Origin: Chlamydiota bacterium
GTDB taxonomy: Bacteria; Chlamydiota; Chlamydiia; Chlamydiales; RGXB01
NCBI GenBank assembly: GCA_016866475.1
Contig: VGMF01000006.1
Coordinates: 1 to 64,000 of the forward strand
Direction of reading: 5' to 3'
Length of the DNA stretch: 64,000 bases
The stretch's first letter is position 1. Each line of letters opens with the position of its first letter. The notes under the pieces were generated by a model that had not been told where the DNA came from, searched no databases, and saw only the letters and a program-made list of their open reading frames with translations. Of this stretch, positions 25,356-34,944 are shown one piece after another. The translations under genes and the position numbers were made by a program.

Positions 25356-26210
25356 TTAACAAATAACGGCTGTTTTTTTGCTCTGTATTTTTTTCATGTC
25401 TCGCACAAACTCAAAAAGGGTAGATTCCTCATGATCGATCCTGATGTTGAGGGCAAGGCCGTGGGAAGATTCTTGCAAAATCCATCCAAGCTCTTCAAGT
25501 TCTTTTTTGTAGGTCTGTTTTTTGGAGGTATTGATATGCACAAGGCATTTTTGCAATGTGAGGTCAAAACCAAGATCTTTAATTTTGTCAAATATAAACA
25601 GGGTTTTTTCCAAAACGTCTTTGCGCTCTTTTTGCATGGTCGGTAATAAATCTAGGCAAGTGTGCATAGCCGCTAGAAGATAGGGTGGTAAGAGGAATTG
25701 GGGGGTATTTTCGTACAAAAGGGTGTGCAGGGGATCTTCGACCAAATAAAAATGGGCAAATGGTTTGAGACAAGTGCGCACGAGCGGGGCTTTGAGATGG
25801 ATTTCAAAACCTAAAGGGAGGAGTCCGAGGGGATCCTCCTCAAATAAACTCGTCAGGTACTCTTTTTGTTTTAAAGGGATCCATTTGTGGATTTCATCGC
25901 AAATATCCGCTATGGAGAGTTGCGAAAAAAATGCTTTTGGGGTGAATCGATGGACCAGGGCGTTTTGCAATTCCAAGTGTTCCACCTGAAATCGGGAATG
26001 ATACGAGCCTACCCCCATTTTTTCAACCCATTTCAGTTGCTCTTTTTTTACATAGGGATGAAGCTGAAATCCAAGGGGATCTTGAATAGAAAAATCCTTT
26101 TGGCGATAACTACCCTCAAAAGCTTTCAAAAAGTTGAAGCGCTTTTGCTCCTCCTGCTTTCTCAGTTTGAGACGCAGGAGATTATAAATAGAGTCCATGT
26201 TTAGTGTCAT
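25356..26210 (-). CDS. Shortened BioF/AONS-like protein (fold-type I PLP family), possibly non-catalytic
   Basis: A 284-aa protein that aligns by eye along 8-amino-7-oxononanoate synthase (about 385 aa) but with about 100 residues missing from the large domain. N-terminal match: DFSIQDPLGFQLHP and GVGSYHSRF against the family DFSSNDYLGL--HP and GVGSGGSR. Next, EEDPLGLLP lies where DEAHGTGVLG is expected. RTCLKPFAHFYLVEDP lies where the PLP-lysine segment TLGKAFGS-GGYV is expected, keeping a lysine. The C-terminal domain matches through LEELGWILQ and LNIRIDHEE. The usual PLP-stacking histidine and aspartate are not seen. It could be a pseudoenzyme or a very divergent synthase. It is followed upstream by a CT296-like gene. 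Confidence 0.5.
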   Translation of the reverse strand: MTLNMDSIYNLLRLKLRKQEEQKRFNFLKAFEGSYRQKDFSIQDPLGFQLHPYVKKEQLKWVEKMGVGSYHSRFQVEHLELQNALVHRFTPKAFFSQLSIADICDEIHKWIPLKQKEYLTSLFEEDPLGLLPLGFEIHLKAPLVRTCLKPFAHFYLVEDPLHTLLYENTPQFLLPPYLLAAMHTCLDLLPTMQKERKDVLEKTLFIFDKIKDLGFDLTLQKCLVHINTSKKQTYKKELEELGWILQESSHGLALNIRIDHEESTLFEFVRDMKKIQSKKTAVIC

Positions 26211-26245
26211 TGTCGAAAAAGATTCCTAGGGGGGTTATAAAAGAG

Positions 26246-26968
26246 CTAAACTACATGGATTTTTCCGGGAACGACGTCTCCGAATACAAGACCCTCTTTT
26301 TTCCACCTGTGGGTATGAGGATCGTTTTTCTGGTCCACGTACACCATATTGTCTCTTCCGAAAGTTATCAAAAGGTAGAGTTGATGGGAAAAATCGGGGA
26401 GTGGATCTAAGGAGAAGGGGTGCTTTGGGCTGAAAAAAGTGATACTTTTAGGATGCATCGGCAGGGGATGCAAGATCCCTTTTGCCTGCTCGATATCCAC
26501 AAGGGGATCTTGGGAGATGGCCCTTTCTGATACCAAATGGACCATGCAGCCAATCTCGATCCCTTGCAAGCAGCTGACATCATTCAAGCTGGTGTAGTGG
26601 TAGAAAAGGGGGGGCAAGGACTCCTCGGAGTCGTTTTGGGTTTTGTCGAAGGTCCGAAAAACCTGCGTAAACCCGACTTTGATCTTATGTAACCCGGTAA
26701 GCTGGGAGACAATCTCTATAAACTTTTTTTGAGTAATAAACTTTTCAAGCAGTGAATTCCCCTCGTGGAGATTCCAGCCCTCTTGAAATGTTGTTTTCAA
26801 AGTCGCTTCGCTGAGCGCATAGTGTTTGTTTTTGAGGTTTGATTTCAGTAAACTGTCGCACTCGCGACTGATTTCGTGGAGCTCTTCTTCGCTTAAAAGA
26901 TTTTCTAACTCGATGAAACCCTTGTCCTTATAAAAAGAGACTAATTTAGGGGGAAGATCGTAACGCAT
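26246..26968 (-). CDS. CT296-like protein (PhyH / 2-oxoglutarate-Fe(II) oxygenase-like fold)
   Basis: A 240-aa protein directly upstream of, and divergent from, rnc, the place held by CT296 in Chlamydia trachomatis. The opening LVSFYKDKGFIELENLLSEEEL is typical of PhyH-like oxygenases. Later segments LQGIEIGCMVHLV, GILHPLPMHPKSITFFSP and LYLLITFGRDNMVY fit a double-stranded beta-helix. CT296 was once proposed as an iron-dependent regulator and later shown to have this oxygenase-like fold (recalled). I see no convincing HxD...H metal triad, so catalytic activity is uncertain. ATG 26968 was chosen over a TTG at 27031. Confidence 0.65.
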   Translation of the reverse strand: MRYDLPPKLVSFYKDKGFIELENLLSEEELHEISRECDSLLKSNLKNKHYALSEATLKTTFQEGWNLHEGNSLLEKFITQKKFIEIVSQLTGLHKIKVGFTQVFRTFDKTQNDSEESLPPLFYHYTSLNDVSCLQGIEIGCMVHLVSERAISQDPLVDIEQAKGILHPLPMHPKSITFFSPKHPFSLDPLPDFSHQLYLLITFGRDNMVYVDQKNDPHTHRWKKEGLVFGDVVPGKIHVV

Positions 26969-27032
26969 ATCACCGAGAGGTCTATTTTGAACATGACAAA
27001 AAAGGGTAACTGATCCAACATAAATTCTCAAG

Positions 27033-27743
27033 ATGGTTCCTTACGAAAAGATAGAACAGATCCTTTCCTACCCTTTTAAAAAAAGGGAATTGTTGCTTTC
27101 TGCGATGACACATCGTTCCTACTTGAACGAATCGGGCGAGCAATTGTCGTCTTATGAGAGATACGAATTTCTAGGGGACAGCCTTCTTAATTTTTTTGTT
27201 ACGGAGACGTTATTTATATCCTACCCCGAGCTACAGGAGGGGGAGCTTTCCACGCTTAGAGCCCAATTGATTTCCAAAGGGGCGTGTAGCTTCTACCTTT
27301 CCCATTTTGATTTGATCCCGTATGTGCTGATCGCAAAAGGGGAGCTAAGTTTGATGGAACGCTCAAAAGAGGGGATTATGGCCGACCTTTACGAGGCAAT
27401 TTTGGGGGCGATCTACCTAGACGGAGGCTATCAAGAGGCTAAAAATTTCTTTTTAAGGACTGCCGCACCCCATTTCGAGTATCTCAAAAAAAACTCAAAA
27501 AAAGACTACAAGGCCTTGCTGCAAGACTACACATTAAGGACAGTAAAAAAACTCCCTACCTATGAGGTCCTATTCGAGGGGGGGCCCGAGCACCAAAAAA
27601 CTTTTCTGGTAGCCGTCTTTGTTGACGAGGAGGAGGCGGGCCGCGGACGCGGTGGGACAAAAAAACAGGCCGAACAAGCGGCCGCTATGGAAGCAGTTCT
27701 TTACCACGGTTGGCAAGATGAGCAAACAAAAACTCGGCTATAG
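27033..27743 (+). CDS. rnc: Ribonuclease III
   Basis: Double-strand-specific endoribonuclease acting on rRNA and mRNA precursors. The catalytic signature is YERYEFLGDSLLNFFV, and the second acidic site is MADLYEAILGAIYLDGG. A C-terminal double-stranded RNA-binding domain contains DYKALLQDYTLR, PTYEVLFEGGPEH and GGTKKQAEQAAAMEAV. The length of 236 aa is standard. The 3' end overlaps radA by 26 bp, indicating coupled expression. Confidence 0.96.
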   Translation: MVPYEKIEQILSYPFKKRELLLSAMTHRSYLNESGEQLSSYERYEFLGDSLLNFFVTETLFISYPELQEGELSTLRAQLISKGACSFYLSHFDLIPYVLIAKGELSLMERSKEGIMADLYEAILGAIYLDGGYQEAKNFFLRTAAPHFEYLKKNSKKDYKALLQDYTLRTVKKLPTYEVLFEGGPEHQKTFLVAVFVDEEEAGRGRGGTKKQAEQAAAMEAVLYHGWQDEQTKTRL

Positions 27744-29163
27744 TTGCCGTGCATGCAATCAATTTTTTCCAAAATGGAGCGGTATTTGCCCCAAGTGTTC
27801 GGAGTGGAATACGTTGGAGGAGGATGTTTTCATCCCGGTGGAAAAAACGCGCTTTGAAAGCCATCGTGTGACAGAAAATAGGCCCGAATTGATCCATGAG
27901 ATCAAGGCGTCTCAAAAAAGCCGTGTGCAAACAAAGATTTCGGTCGTGGACCGCCTCCTTGGGGGTGGAGTGGTTGAGGGCTCTCTTGTTTTGGTCGGGG
28001 GGGACCCGGGGATTGGAAAAAGCACTCTGATGCTGCAGCTTGCCGAAGCTTTTTCGGCGCAGGATAAAACGGTTCTCTATATATCCGGGGAGGAGTCTAA
28101 GGAGCAGGCCGCTTTGCGTGCTTTAAGGCTTGGGATAAAGACCGAGAAAATCTACCTATTCTCCGAGACCCTGTTTTCTGAAATTAAAAAGGCTGTCGAG
28201 TCCATAAAGCCGGAGCTATTGATTATCGACTCGGTACAAATTGTCTACAAAGGGGAGCTACCCTCCCTACCCGGCTCGGTGACACAGGTCAAAGAGATTG
28301 CGATGGAGGCCATGCATATAGCAAAAGGGCTCAAAATCACCACTTTTTTAATAGGGCACGTTACCAAGTCGGGCGAACTGGCGGGGCCGAGAGTCTTAGA
28401 ACATATTGTGGATACTGTTTTAGATTTTGAGGGAGACCGCGAGCATGGGTACAGAATTCTGCGCTCCACAAAAAACAGGTTCGGGCCGACCGACGAAATC
28501 GCCCTATTTCAGATGGGGGGCAAGGGGCTGAAAGAGGTGCTTAACCCTTCGGAGGCTTTCTTAAAGGAGCGGATCAAGGATGTTGCCGGTTCGGTCATAG
28601 TGCCAACTATGGAGGGTTCGAGTGCATTTTTAGTGGAGGTGCAGGCGCTTGTCGCCCCTGCAAACTTTTCCACGTCTTCAAGAAAATCGACCGGGTTGGA
28701 TCAAAACAGATTGAGTCTATTACTGGCAGTTTTGGAGAAGCGGGTCGGTTATGCATTCCAGTCTGTAGATGTTTTTGTCTCTGTTGCCGGGGGTATGAAA
28801 ATAGTGGAGCCCGCCGCTGATCTTGGAATTTTGATGGCGATTGCCTCCTCCTTCTCCAAACGCTCTATCAATTCTGAAACTGTTGTGATCGGTGAAGTTG
28901 GGCTCACAGGCGAGATCCGATCGGTAAGTCGTATAGAGAGCCGTTTGAAAGAGGCGATCCATATGGGATTTAAATATGCGGTCATACCGAAAAAAAACAG
29001 CGTCGGCTTACCCGAATCGATCACAAAAAATTTGACTATTTTTGGAGCCGAGCTGGTCGAAGAGGCAATCGGGCAACTCTTGTCGAGAAAGGGGGGAACA
29101 TCTACAATGCAAACCAAAAAAGTGGATTATGCTGGAACTACTACAACTTCTTCAACCTCCTAG
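27718..29163 (+). CDS. radA: DNA repair protein RadA (Sms)
   Basis: RadA promotes branch migration during recombination. From ATG 27718 the protein begins with a C4 zinc finger (C10, C13, C24, C27; CRACNQFFPKWSGICPKC). The RecA-like core has Walker A GGDPGIGKSTL, YISGEES, LLIIDSVQ and the RadA-specific KNRFG motif. A C-terminal Lon-protease-like domain follows (ESRLKEAIHMGFKYAVIPK). The length is 481 aa, with a short Thr/Ser-rich tail. The start codon lies within rnc. Confidence 0.95.
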   Translation: MSKQKLGYSCRACNQFFPKWSGICPKCSEWNTLEEDVFIPVEKTRFESHRVTENRPELIHEIKASQKSRVQTKISVVDRLLGGGVVEGSLVLVGGDPGIGKSTLMLQLAEAFSAQDKTVLYISGEESKEQAALRALRLGIKTEKIYLFSETLFSEIKKAVESIKPELLIIDSVQIVYKGELPSLPGSVTQVKEIAMEAMHIAKGLKITTFLIGHVTKSGELAGPRVLEHIVDTVLDFEGDREHGYRILRSTKNRFGPTDEIALFQMGGKGLKEVLNPSEAFLKERIKDVAGSVIVPTMEGSSAFLVEVQALVAPANFSTSSRKSTGLDQNRLSLLLAVLEKRVGYAFQSVDVFVSVAGGMKIVEPAADLGILMAIASSFSKRSINSETVVIGEVGLTGEIRSVSRIESRLKEAIHMGFKYAVIPKKNSVGLPESITKNLTIFGAELVEEAIGQLLSRKGGTSTMQTKKVDYAGTTTTSSTS

Positions 29164-29224
29164 TGTGGCGATGGTTCATGAAGTGGCTAATAAATCAAAC
29201 AAAATGCAGAACCGGGAATACCAG

Positions 29225-29815
29225 ATGCAAGCGCCTTATGAACTTTTTAAATTGAATTACAGTTACGATGCTCTTGAACCTTATATCGACGCAAAAACGG
29301 TCGAGTTGCACTACGCTAAACATACCAAAACATACGTGGACAAGGCAAATGAGGCGCTGAGCGGGCTTCAAAAACCGGGTATTACTGAGGCGGGAGCTTA
29401 CGAACTTTCGAAGCAACTTGACGACAATGTGGGGGGTATACTCACCCATCAGTTGTATTTTAATTGCCTTGCAAAGCCAAAAGAGAAGGGCGGTGTCGGA
29501 GGGGTATTCCCAACATCCGGCCCTTTTTATGAGGCAGTAAAAGCTCGCTATGGTGGCTTTGACGGCCTTAAAGAGGGTCTGAAGAAAGGGGGATTATCCC
29601 GTTTTGGATCGGGCTGGGTGTTTTTGCATCAAGATCTTTCCATCACTACAGCACCAAACCAGGAGTGGCCAAGGGGCAAAAAACCGATTTTGGGAATCGA
29701 TGTCTGGGAGCACGCGTACTATCTGAAATACCAAAATAGACGTGTAGAGTATCTTGACAACATTTTCTTCGTAATTAACTGGGGCTATGTAGAGTCCTTA
29801 TATAAATCCGTATAA
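29225..29815 (+). CDS. sodA: Iron/manganese superoxide dismutase
   Basis: Converts superoxide to hydrogen peroxide and oxygen. Metal ligands are visible: His in VELHYAKH, His in GGILTHQLYF, and Asp and His in GIDVWEHAYYLKYQNRR. The family opening LNYSYDALEPYID follows the start closely, which favours ATG 29225 (GGGA upstream) over longer readings from 29204, 29171 or 29129 overlapping radA. The second half of the HHQTYV motif reads HTKTYV, and the usual LFW after the second histidine is LYF. Both are changes near the active site. Iron versus manganese cannot be decided. Length about 196 aa. Confidence 0.92.
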   Translation: MQAPYELFKLNYSYDALEPYIDAKTVELHYAKHTKTYVDKANEALSGLQKPGITEAGAYELSKQLDDNVGGILTHQLYFNCLAKPKEKGGVGGVFPTSGPFYEAVKARYGGFDGLKEGLKKGGLSRFGSGWVFLHQDLSITTAPNQEWPRGKKPILGIDVWEHAYYLKYQNRRVEYLDNIFFVINWGYVESLYKSV

Positions 29816-29834
29816 GCATGATAAAAGCGACCTT

Positions 29835-30686
29835 ATGAGATTGATAGATCTGATTCAAGCCAAGAGGGAAGCAAACAAAATCGGTCCTATCCGCAACGAG
29901 GGATTTGACGGTTGGTTTGCCTGTCCAAAATGTCAGCAGTTTTTAGAAAAAAAAGTTTTTCTGTCCCACCATAAAGTATGCCCGCTTTGCGATCATCATG
30001 TGCGGATGGGGGCTCTTGAGCGGATCGAATTGCTCGCTGATCCGGGTAGTTTTAATGAAAAGTATTCCTCAATTGTTGCAAAAGATCCTCTGGAGTTTAA
30101 CGACACAAAAGCTTACAAGGACCGTGTAAAAGAGGCCCAAAAGGATACAGGTCTTAAGGATGCCGTTGTAACAGGCACGGCAAAAATATCAGGGGTTTTG
30201 GTTGCCTTAGCGGCGATGGATTTTCAATTTATCGGGGGCTCTTTGGGTTCTGTTGTAGGGGAAAAACTCACCCGACTCATCGAGGAGGCGATTTTAGACC
30301 GTTTGCCTTTAGTGATTTTCAGTCAATCCGGTGGGGCCCGAATGCAGGAATCGATTTTCTCTTTGATGCAAATGGCCAAAGTCTCGCAGGCTATCAAAAG
30401 ATTTCACGAAGCAGGACTATTTTTTATATCGGTCTTAACCGATCCGACGATGGGGGGTGTCACTGCATCCTACGCATCTCTGGGCGATGTGATTTTGGCA
30501 GAACCGAAGGCTTTGATCGGTTTTGCGGGGAGGAGGGTGATCGAGCAAACGATCAAACAAAAACTCCCAGACGATGCGCAAACTGCCGAATTTCAATTAA
30601 AGCATGGGATGATCGACAGGATTGTTGCCCGAAAGGAGATGAAGCGAGAAATACACACCCTTTTGAAACATTTCGAGGGAGCTTGA
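29835..30686 (+). CDS. accD: Acetyl-CoA carboxylase carboxyltransferase subunit beta
   Basis: With AccA it transfers carboxyl from biotin to acetyl-CoA, the first step of fatty acid synthesis. The N-terminal zinc ribbon has two CxxC pairs (CPKC and CPLC, residues about 30-53). The crotonase-like core has [32 protein letters not shown] and [22 protein letters not shown]. The length of 283 aa is normal. It lies 19 bp after sod, and its stop overlaps the dut start (TGATG). Confidence 0.97.
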   Translation: MRLIDLIQAKREANKIGPIRNEGFDGWFACPKCQQFLEKKVFLSHHKVCPLCDHHVRMGALERIELLADPGSFNEKYSSIVAKDPLEFNDTKAYKDRVKEAQKDTGLKDAVVTGTAKISGVLVALAAMDFQFIGGSLGSVVGEKLTRLIEEAILDRLPLVIFSQSGGARMQESIFSLMQMAKVSQAIKRFHEAGLFFISVLTDPTMGGVTASYASLGDVILAEPKALIGFAGRRVIEQTIKQKLPDDAQTAEFQLKHGMIDRIVARKEMKREIHTLLKHFEGA

Positions 30687-31141
30687 TGGAGACTGTAAAA
30701 ATAGGCCTCAAAAAAAGGGACCCCAATATACCGGCACCGATCTACCAGACAAAACTGGCGGCAGGTGCAGATGTTTGTGCAGACCTCGAGCAACCTCTTG
30801 AAATTTTAAGCCACAACTCCGCTTTGGTACCTACTGGTCTTTTTTTTGAGATACCCGAGGGATTCGAGATTCAAGTGCGCCCAAGGAGCGGATTAGCCTT
30901 AAAATTTGGGATCACGGTACTCAATACTCCCGGGACGATCGATGCCGACTATCGCGGTGAGCTTAAGGTTATTTTGATCAATCATGGAAAAGAACCGTTT
31001 GTGGTTGAACCGAAGATGCGCATAGCCCAGATTGTAGTTGCAAAGGTGGAGCAAGGGGCTTTTTTTGAGGCTGTAGTGCTGAGCGACACAGAAAGGGGAT
31101 CAAACGGGTTTGGTCATACCGGATTAAAAGCTTGTACATAA
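30686..31141 (+). CDS. dut: dUTP diphosphatase
   Basis: Trimeric dUTPase that hydrolyses dUTP to dUMP and keeps uracil out of DNA. All five motifs are visible: [38 protein letters not shown] and the C-terminal [10 protein letters not shown]. The last usually reads RGxGGFGSTG. The length is 151 aa. The ATG overlaps the accD stop codon by one base, with GAGGGAG upstream. Confidence 0.96.
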   Translation: METVKIGLKKRDPNIPAPIYQTKLAAGADVCADLEQPLEILSHNSALVPTGLFFEIPEGFEIQVRPRSGLALKFGITVLNTPGTIDADYRGELKVILINHGKEPFVVEPKMRIAQIVVAKVEQGAFFEAVVLSDTERGSNGFGHTGLKACT

Positions 31142-31161
31142 GTGAATTTTGGAAAAAATAG

Positions 31162-31638
31162 ATGTCTTTAGCAGAAATTTTGCCTGAGGTGCCAATTGTT
31201 CCCGAAGCGGTTGTATTTTTTGAAAAATCGACCCAATCGGAAATTCTAGATGCGTTATTTAACAGTGTAGAAGATTCCTTAGGCCTATTGAACCTCCAAG
31301 AGATAAAGCAAAAAATTTTGGAGCGCGAAGAAGTTTCGTCCACTTGCATAGGGGCTCAAATTGCGATCCCCCACGCAAAGGTAGAGGGTTTAGACCGTTT
31401 TATAATGGCTTTGGGAATTCACAGGGAGGGGGTGGAATGGGGGGAATCTGACACAGATGGGGTGCATCTGATTTTGCTGATTTTAGGGCCTGTTGTGGAT
31501 CCTATTTACTATTTGAACTATTTGTCGAGCTTGACGCGGAGATTGAAAAACCATAAGCTCAAAGAGAAACTTTTGGGTTCAAATAGCGCTCAAGAGGCAT
31601 TTGAGATATTTAATTCTGAGGACAAATCATGGATCTAA
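31162..31638 (+). CDS. ptsN: PTS IIA-like nitrogen-regulatory protein
   Basis: A IIA(Ntr)-type domain protein of 158 aa. The phosphorylatable histidine is H71 in GAQIAIPHAKVEG, matching PtsN. It ends by overlapping the second IIA gene by 10 bp. Chlamydiae use such proteins in a regulatory phosphorelay rather than sugar uptake. HPr and enzyme I are not in this window. No strong ribosome binding site is present. Confidence 0.9.
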   Translation: MSLAEILPEVPIVPEAVVFFEKSTQSEILDALFNSVEDSLGLLNLQEIKQKILEREEVSSTCIGAQIAIPHAKVEGLDRFIMALGIHREGVEWGESDTDGVHLILLILGPVVDPIYYLNYLSSLTRRLKNHKLKEKLLGSNSAQEAFEIFNSEDKSWI

Positions 31639-32324
31639 GATTAGAAGAGGTCGCGTCGCTATTGCATGTGTCGGAAATTACTGTAGAGCGTTGGGTTCAA
31701 GAGTTTGATTTGCCCTCTTATAGGTTGCAAGGACAGCTCCTTTTTTCAAGGGCTCAGATTGAAAATTGGATTTTGCAACAGTCTTCAAAAAATGATGACC
31801 TCCTTTTCAATAGAGAGGAGAGTCAAGAAGGGGGGTGGCAAACCTTTTCTTTATACCGTGCGATACATCGGGGAGATGTAGTCCTGATTGAATCGACCTC
31901 TAAAGAGGGGGCTATTGACGAGGTGCTTTCCCAGGTGAGCCGGGATCTGGGGATTGACCGGGTATCAATGGTGGAGCTGTTGATCGACCGGGAAAAGCTC
32001 ATGACTACCGCTTTAGGAAGCGAAGTAGCCATCCCCCACACAAGGGAATGTTTGATCAAAGGTCCTCATGATGTCGTTGTTGTAGCTTTGCCAAGGCAGC
32101 CTATCGATTGGGGGGCATTAGATTATAAAGGGGTGAGAGTTCTATTCTTTTTATTTGCCTGTGACGATAAACGGCACCTAAATCTTTTAGCGAAAATTGC
32201 ACATCTAGCTTCAAATAAAAATTTGATAGAGAAGATCAAAGCCGGGGTGGATAAACCGGGGCTGATGCAATGGATCAAAGGCTTTGAGCAAACTTTGAGT
32301 CAAAAAAATCTAGCGAAAGTTTAA
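31629..32324 (+). CDS. PTS IIA-like protein with N-terminal helix-turn-helix
   Basis: A 231-aa fusion. Residues 1-50 form an excisionase/MerR-like helix-turn-helix (LEEVASLLHVSEITVERWV, then LPSYRLQGQLLFSRAQIENWI). Residues about 73-225 form a IIA(Ntr) domain with the active histidine at H137 (ALGSEVAIPHTRE). The layout suggests a DNA-binding regulator whose activity depends on phosphorylation by the PTS relay. The same pair of ptsN genes lies between dut and clpC in Chlamydia trachomatis, as I recall. Ends at a bidirectional terminator. Confidence 0.88.
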   Translation: MDLRLEEVASLLHVSEITVERWVQEFDLPSYRLQGQLLFSRAQIENWILQQSSKNDDLLFNREESQEGGWQTFSLYRAIHRGDVVLIESTSKEGAIDEVLSQVSRDLGIDRVSMVELLIDREKLMTTALGSEVAIPHTRECLIKGPHDVVVVALPRQPIDWGALDYKGVRVLFFLFACDDKRHLNLLAKIAHLASNKNLIEKIKAGVDKPGLMQWIKGFEQTLSQKNLAKV

Positions 32325-32327
32325 GTT

Positions 32328-32361
32328 AAAAAAAATCCGGGTCGAGACCCGGATTTTTTTT
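32328..32361. terminator. Bidirectional terminator between ptsN-type gene and clpC
   Basis: ATCCGGGTC (32335-32343) and GACCCGGAT (32346-32354) form a tight hairpin, with an A-run before it and a T-run after it, so both convergent transcripts can end here. Confidence 0.9.
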
Positions 32362-32379
32362 GTAGGATTGAACAGGTAT

Positions 32380-34944
32380 TTATTTCTTTGCAACCAAAGA
32401 GACTGCAGGACCGATATTTTCCTCCTCCGGCATAAGCTCGGTGACAAAGTGGATGCTCCCCTCTTGAAGGGTCGCTTTGAAACGGGTCATGCTCTCTGGG
32501 TGCTGTTTCAGTATAAGCTCTGCTAGCGGCTCCTCGATATACCGTTCGACGGCTCTTCTTAAAGGACGGGCACCCTGGTCTGTCGAATACCCTTTTTCGA
32601 TGATAAAATCGATGGCCGGTTCGGTGAATTCAAGGAACACAAACTTTTTAATGCAGCGTTGGTGTAGTTTTTCCAACTCAAGGAGTGCGATTTTATGAAG
32701 ATCTTCTTTCTTGAAAGGCAAGAAGATGATCTGATCATCCAAACGATTGATCAATTCAGGTCGGAAAAACTTCCCAGCAGCTTTCAAAATCCCCTCGCGA
32801 ATCGCCTCTTGAGGAGTTTCAACAGAACCGACACCAAAACCCAGCCCTGCACGCGATGTAAATTGCTCAGAACCCAAGTTGGAGGTGAGGATGATGATTG
32901 TATTTCTAAAGTCAACTTTTCTCCCTAAAGAGTCGGTAAGTTGACCATCTTCTAAAATTTGGAGCAAGATATTCGCTACATCGTGGTGCGCTTTTTCGAT
33001 TTCGTCGAAAAGGACTACGCAGTGAGGGCGTTGTCGCACCCTTTCGGTAAGCTGCCCCCCCTCTTCATGCCCCACATACCCGGGGGGCGAACCGATCATT
33101 CTGGCAACAGTATGCTTTTCCATATACTCTGACATGTCAACATGGATCAATGCATCACTTGATCCGAATATGTAATTCGCAATCGATTTTGCCAAATGTG
33201 TTTTACCTACACCCGTCGGACCCAAGAATAGATAGGAGCCGATAGGTCTATGGATATCTTTGATGTCTGCCTTGCTACGAATCAAAGCTTTGCAGCAACG
33301 CTCGATCGCTTTTTCCTGACCCACAACCCACTTTTTCAGGGTATTCTCCATCAAGATCATCCTCTCGTGCTCCGATTCGGACAGCTTTTTTAAAGGGATG
33401 CCGGTTGTTGTAGCCAAAACTTCGAGAATATGCTCCTCACGGATATCGATTTTTGACTCATCCTTCATTTTTTGCCAGTCGTTTAGAACCCTTTTTTGAT
33501 CATCGATAAGATTTTTTTCGTTATCACGCAAGCGTGCAGCTTTTTCGTAGTCTTGTTGTGCTATTGCAATCTCTTTGTCTTTTTTTGCCTTTACGATTGA
33601 CTCGTCCAGATCTTTTAAAGAGGAGGGTTGACGTAAAGAAATCATCCTTTGACGCGCCCCCGCTTCATCGATCAGGTCGATCGCTTTGTCAGGGAGAAAA
33701 CGGCTGTGGATATAGCGCTCCGATAGGGCGGCAGCGGCATGAAGTGCTTCAGTGGAGTAGCGTACTTTATGGTGGCGCTCGTATTTATCCTTAAGGCCAT
33801 TCAAAATTAGAATGGTCTCTTCAATAGATGGGGGTTTAACGGTCAATCTTTGAAAGCGGCGCTCGAGGGCTGGATCTTTTTCGATATGCTTACGATACTC
33901 GCTGAAAGTTGTTGCGCCAACACACTGGATTTCACCGCGCGCCAAGGCTGGCTTGAGAATATTTGAGGCATCGATCGCCCCCTCTGCAGCTCCGGCCCCC
34001 ACAATTGTGTGCAGTTCGTCTATGAAAAGGATGATGTTGGGGTTTTTCTTCACCTCGTCCATCACCGCTTTGATTCTCTCTTCAAATTGACCGCGGTATT
34101 TTGTCCCGGCGACCATCAAAGAAAGATCCAACGAGATAATTCTTTTATTTTGTAAAAGTTCGGGTACTTGGCCTTTGGCAATCATCATTGCCAGTCCCTC
34201 AACAACCGCAGTTTTTCCTACTCCGGCATCTCCGATCAAAGCAGCATTATTTTTCCGGCGCCTACAGAGGATCATGGTGAGCCATTCAATCTCATGCTCT
34301 CTGCCCACTACAGGATCTAGCTCCATATTTTTAGCCATTTCGGTCAAGTCGTATCCATACGCAGCAAGAGCCGGTGTCTTGGTACTCTGGCTTTTCGCTG
34401 CATCGGGTGTAGACGGCGCTTTTGGGGGTGTTGAAAAAGAATTCGGTTCTTTTTGAGATTGCGAGGAGACCGGAGGGGCCTGAGGAGGAATGTTCAAATT
34501 GAAGCTGTCCAATTCTTTGAGAATATCTCGACGCATCTCTTTGGGATCCACTCCAAATGCCTCGAGGATTTGGATGGCTACACCTTCGTTCAAGCGTAAA
34601 AGTCCCAAAAGGACATGCTCGGTACCTACATAGCTGTGCCCCAAATTTTGAGCCTCTTCGTGAGCGTATTCAAAAAGTTTTTTTACCATGCTTGTGAGTG
34701 CAGGCTCTCCTGCCACATATAGATCGGATCCATAGCCGGTAAAACGCTCCACCTCTTTCATTAAGCTGTCAAAGTCAAGCTTGTAAAGTTTGAGGATGTT
34801 GCTAGCGATTCCATGCTCAAGTTGTGCTAGCGCCAGCAAAATATGTTCCGTGCCCACATAATTATGCTTCATGCGCATTGCGAGCTTTTTTGCAAGGGTC
34901 ACGCAACTTTTCGCGCGGTTGGTAAAAAACTCAAAAAATGACAT
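32380..34944 (-). CDS. clpC: ATP-dependent Clp protease ATP-binding subunit ClpC
   Basis: Unfoldase partner of ClpP. Two Clp N-terminal repeats (residues about 1-145, [12 protein letters not shown] and [12 protein letters not shown]) are followed by a Pro/Ser-rich linker. The first AAA domain has [17 protein letters not shown]-type middle segment follows ([21 protein letters not shown]). The second AAA domain has [13 protein letters not shown] and ends with a ClpB-type D2 small domain. The length of 854 aa matches chlamydial ClpC. The start ATG is at 34944, with GAGG upstream. No CIRCE operator was seen upstream. Confidence 0.97.
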   Translation of the reverse strand: MSFFEFFTNRAKSCVTLAKKLAMRMKHNYVGTEHILLALAQLEHGIASNILKLYKLDFDSLMKEVERFTGYGSDLYVAGEPALTSMVKKLFEYAHEEAQNLGHSYVGTEHVLLGLLRLNEGVAIQILEAFGVDPKEMRRDILKELDSFNLNIPPQAPPVSSQSQKEPNSFSTPPKAPSTPDAAKSQSTKTPALAAYGYDLTEMAKNMELDPVVGREHEIEWLTMILCRRRKNNAALIGDAGVGKTAVVEGLAMMIAKGQVPELLQNKRIISLDLSLMVAGTKYRGQFEERIKAVMDEVKKNPNIILFIDELHTIVGAGAAEGAIDASNILKPALARGEIQCVGATTFSEYRKHIEKDPALERRFQRLTVKPPSIEETILILNGLKDKYERHHKVRYSTEALHAAAALSERYIHSRFLPDKAIDLIDEAGARQRMISLRQPSSLKDLDESIVKAKKDKEIAIAQQDYEKAARLRDNEKNLIDDQKRVLNDWQKMKDESKIDIREEHILEVLATTTGIPLKKLSESEHERMILMENTLKKWVVGQEKAIERCCKALIRSKADIKDIHRPIGSYLFLGPTGVGKTHLAKSIANYIFGSSDALIHVDMSEYMEKHTVARMIGSPPGYVGHEEGGQLTERVRQRPHCVVLFDEIEKAHHDVANILLQILEDGQLTDSLGRKVDFRNTIIILTSNLGSEQFTSRAGLGFGVGSVETPQEAIREGILKAAGKFFRPELINRLDDQIIFLPFKKEDLHKIALLELEKLHQRCIKKFVFLEFTEPAIDFIIEKGYSTDQGARPLRRAVERYIEEPLAELILKQHPESMTRFKATLQEGSIHFVTELMPEEENIGPAVSLVAKK

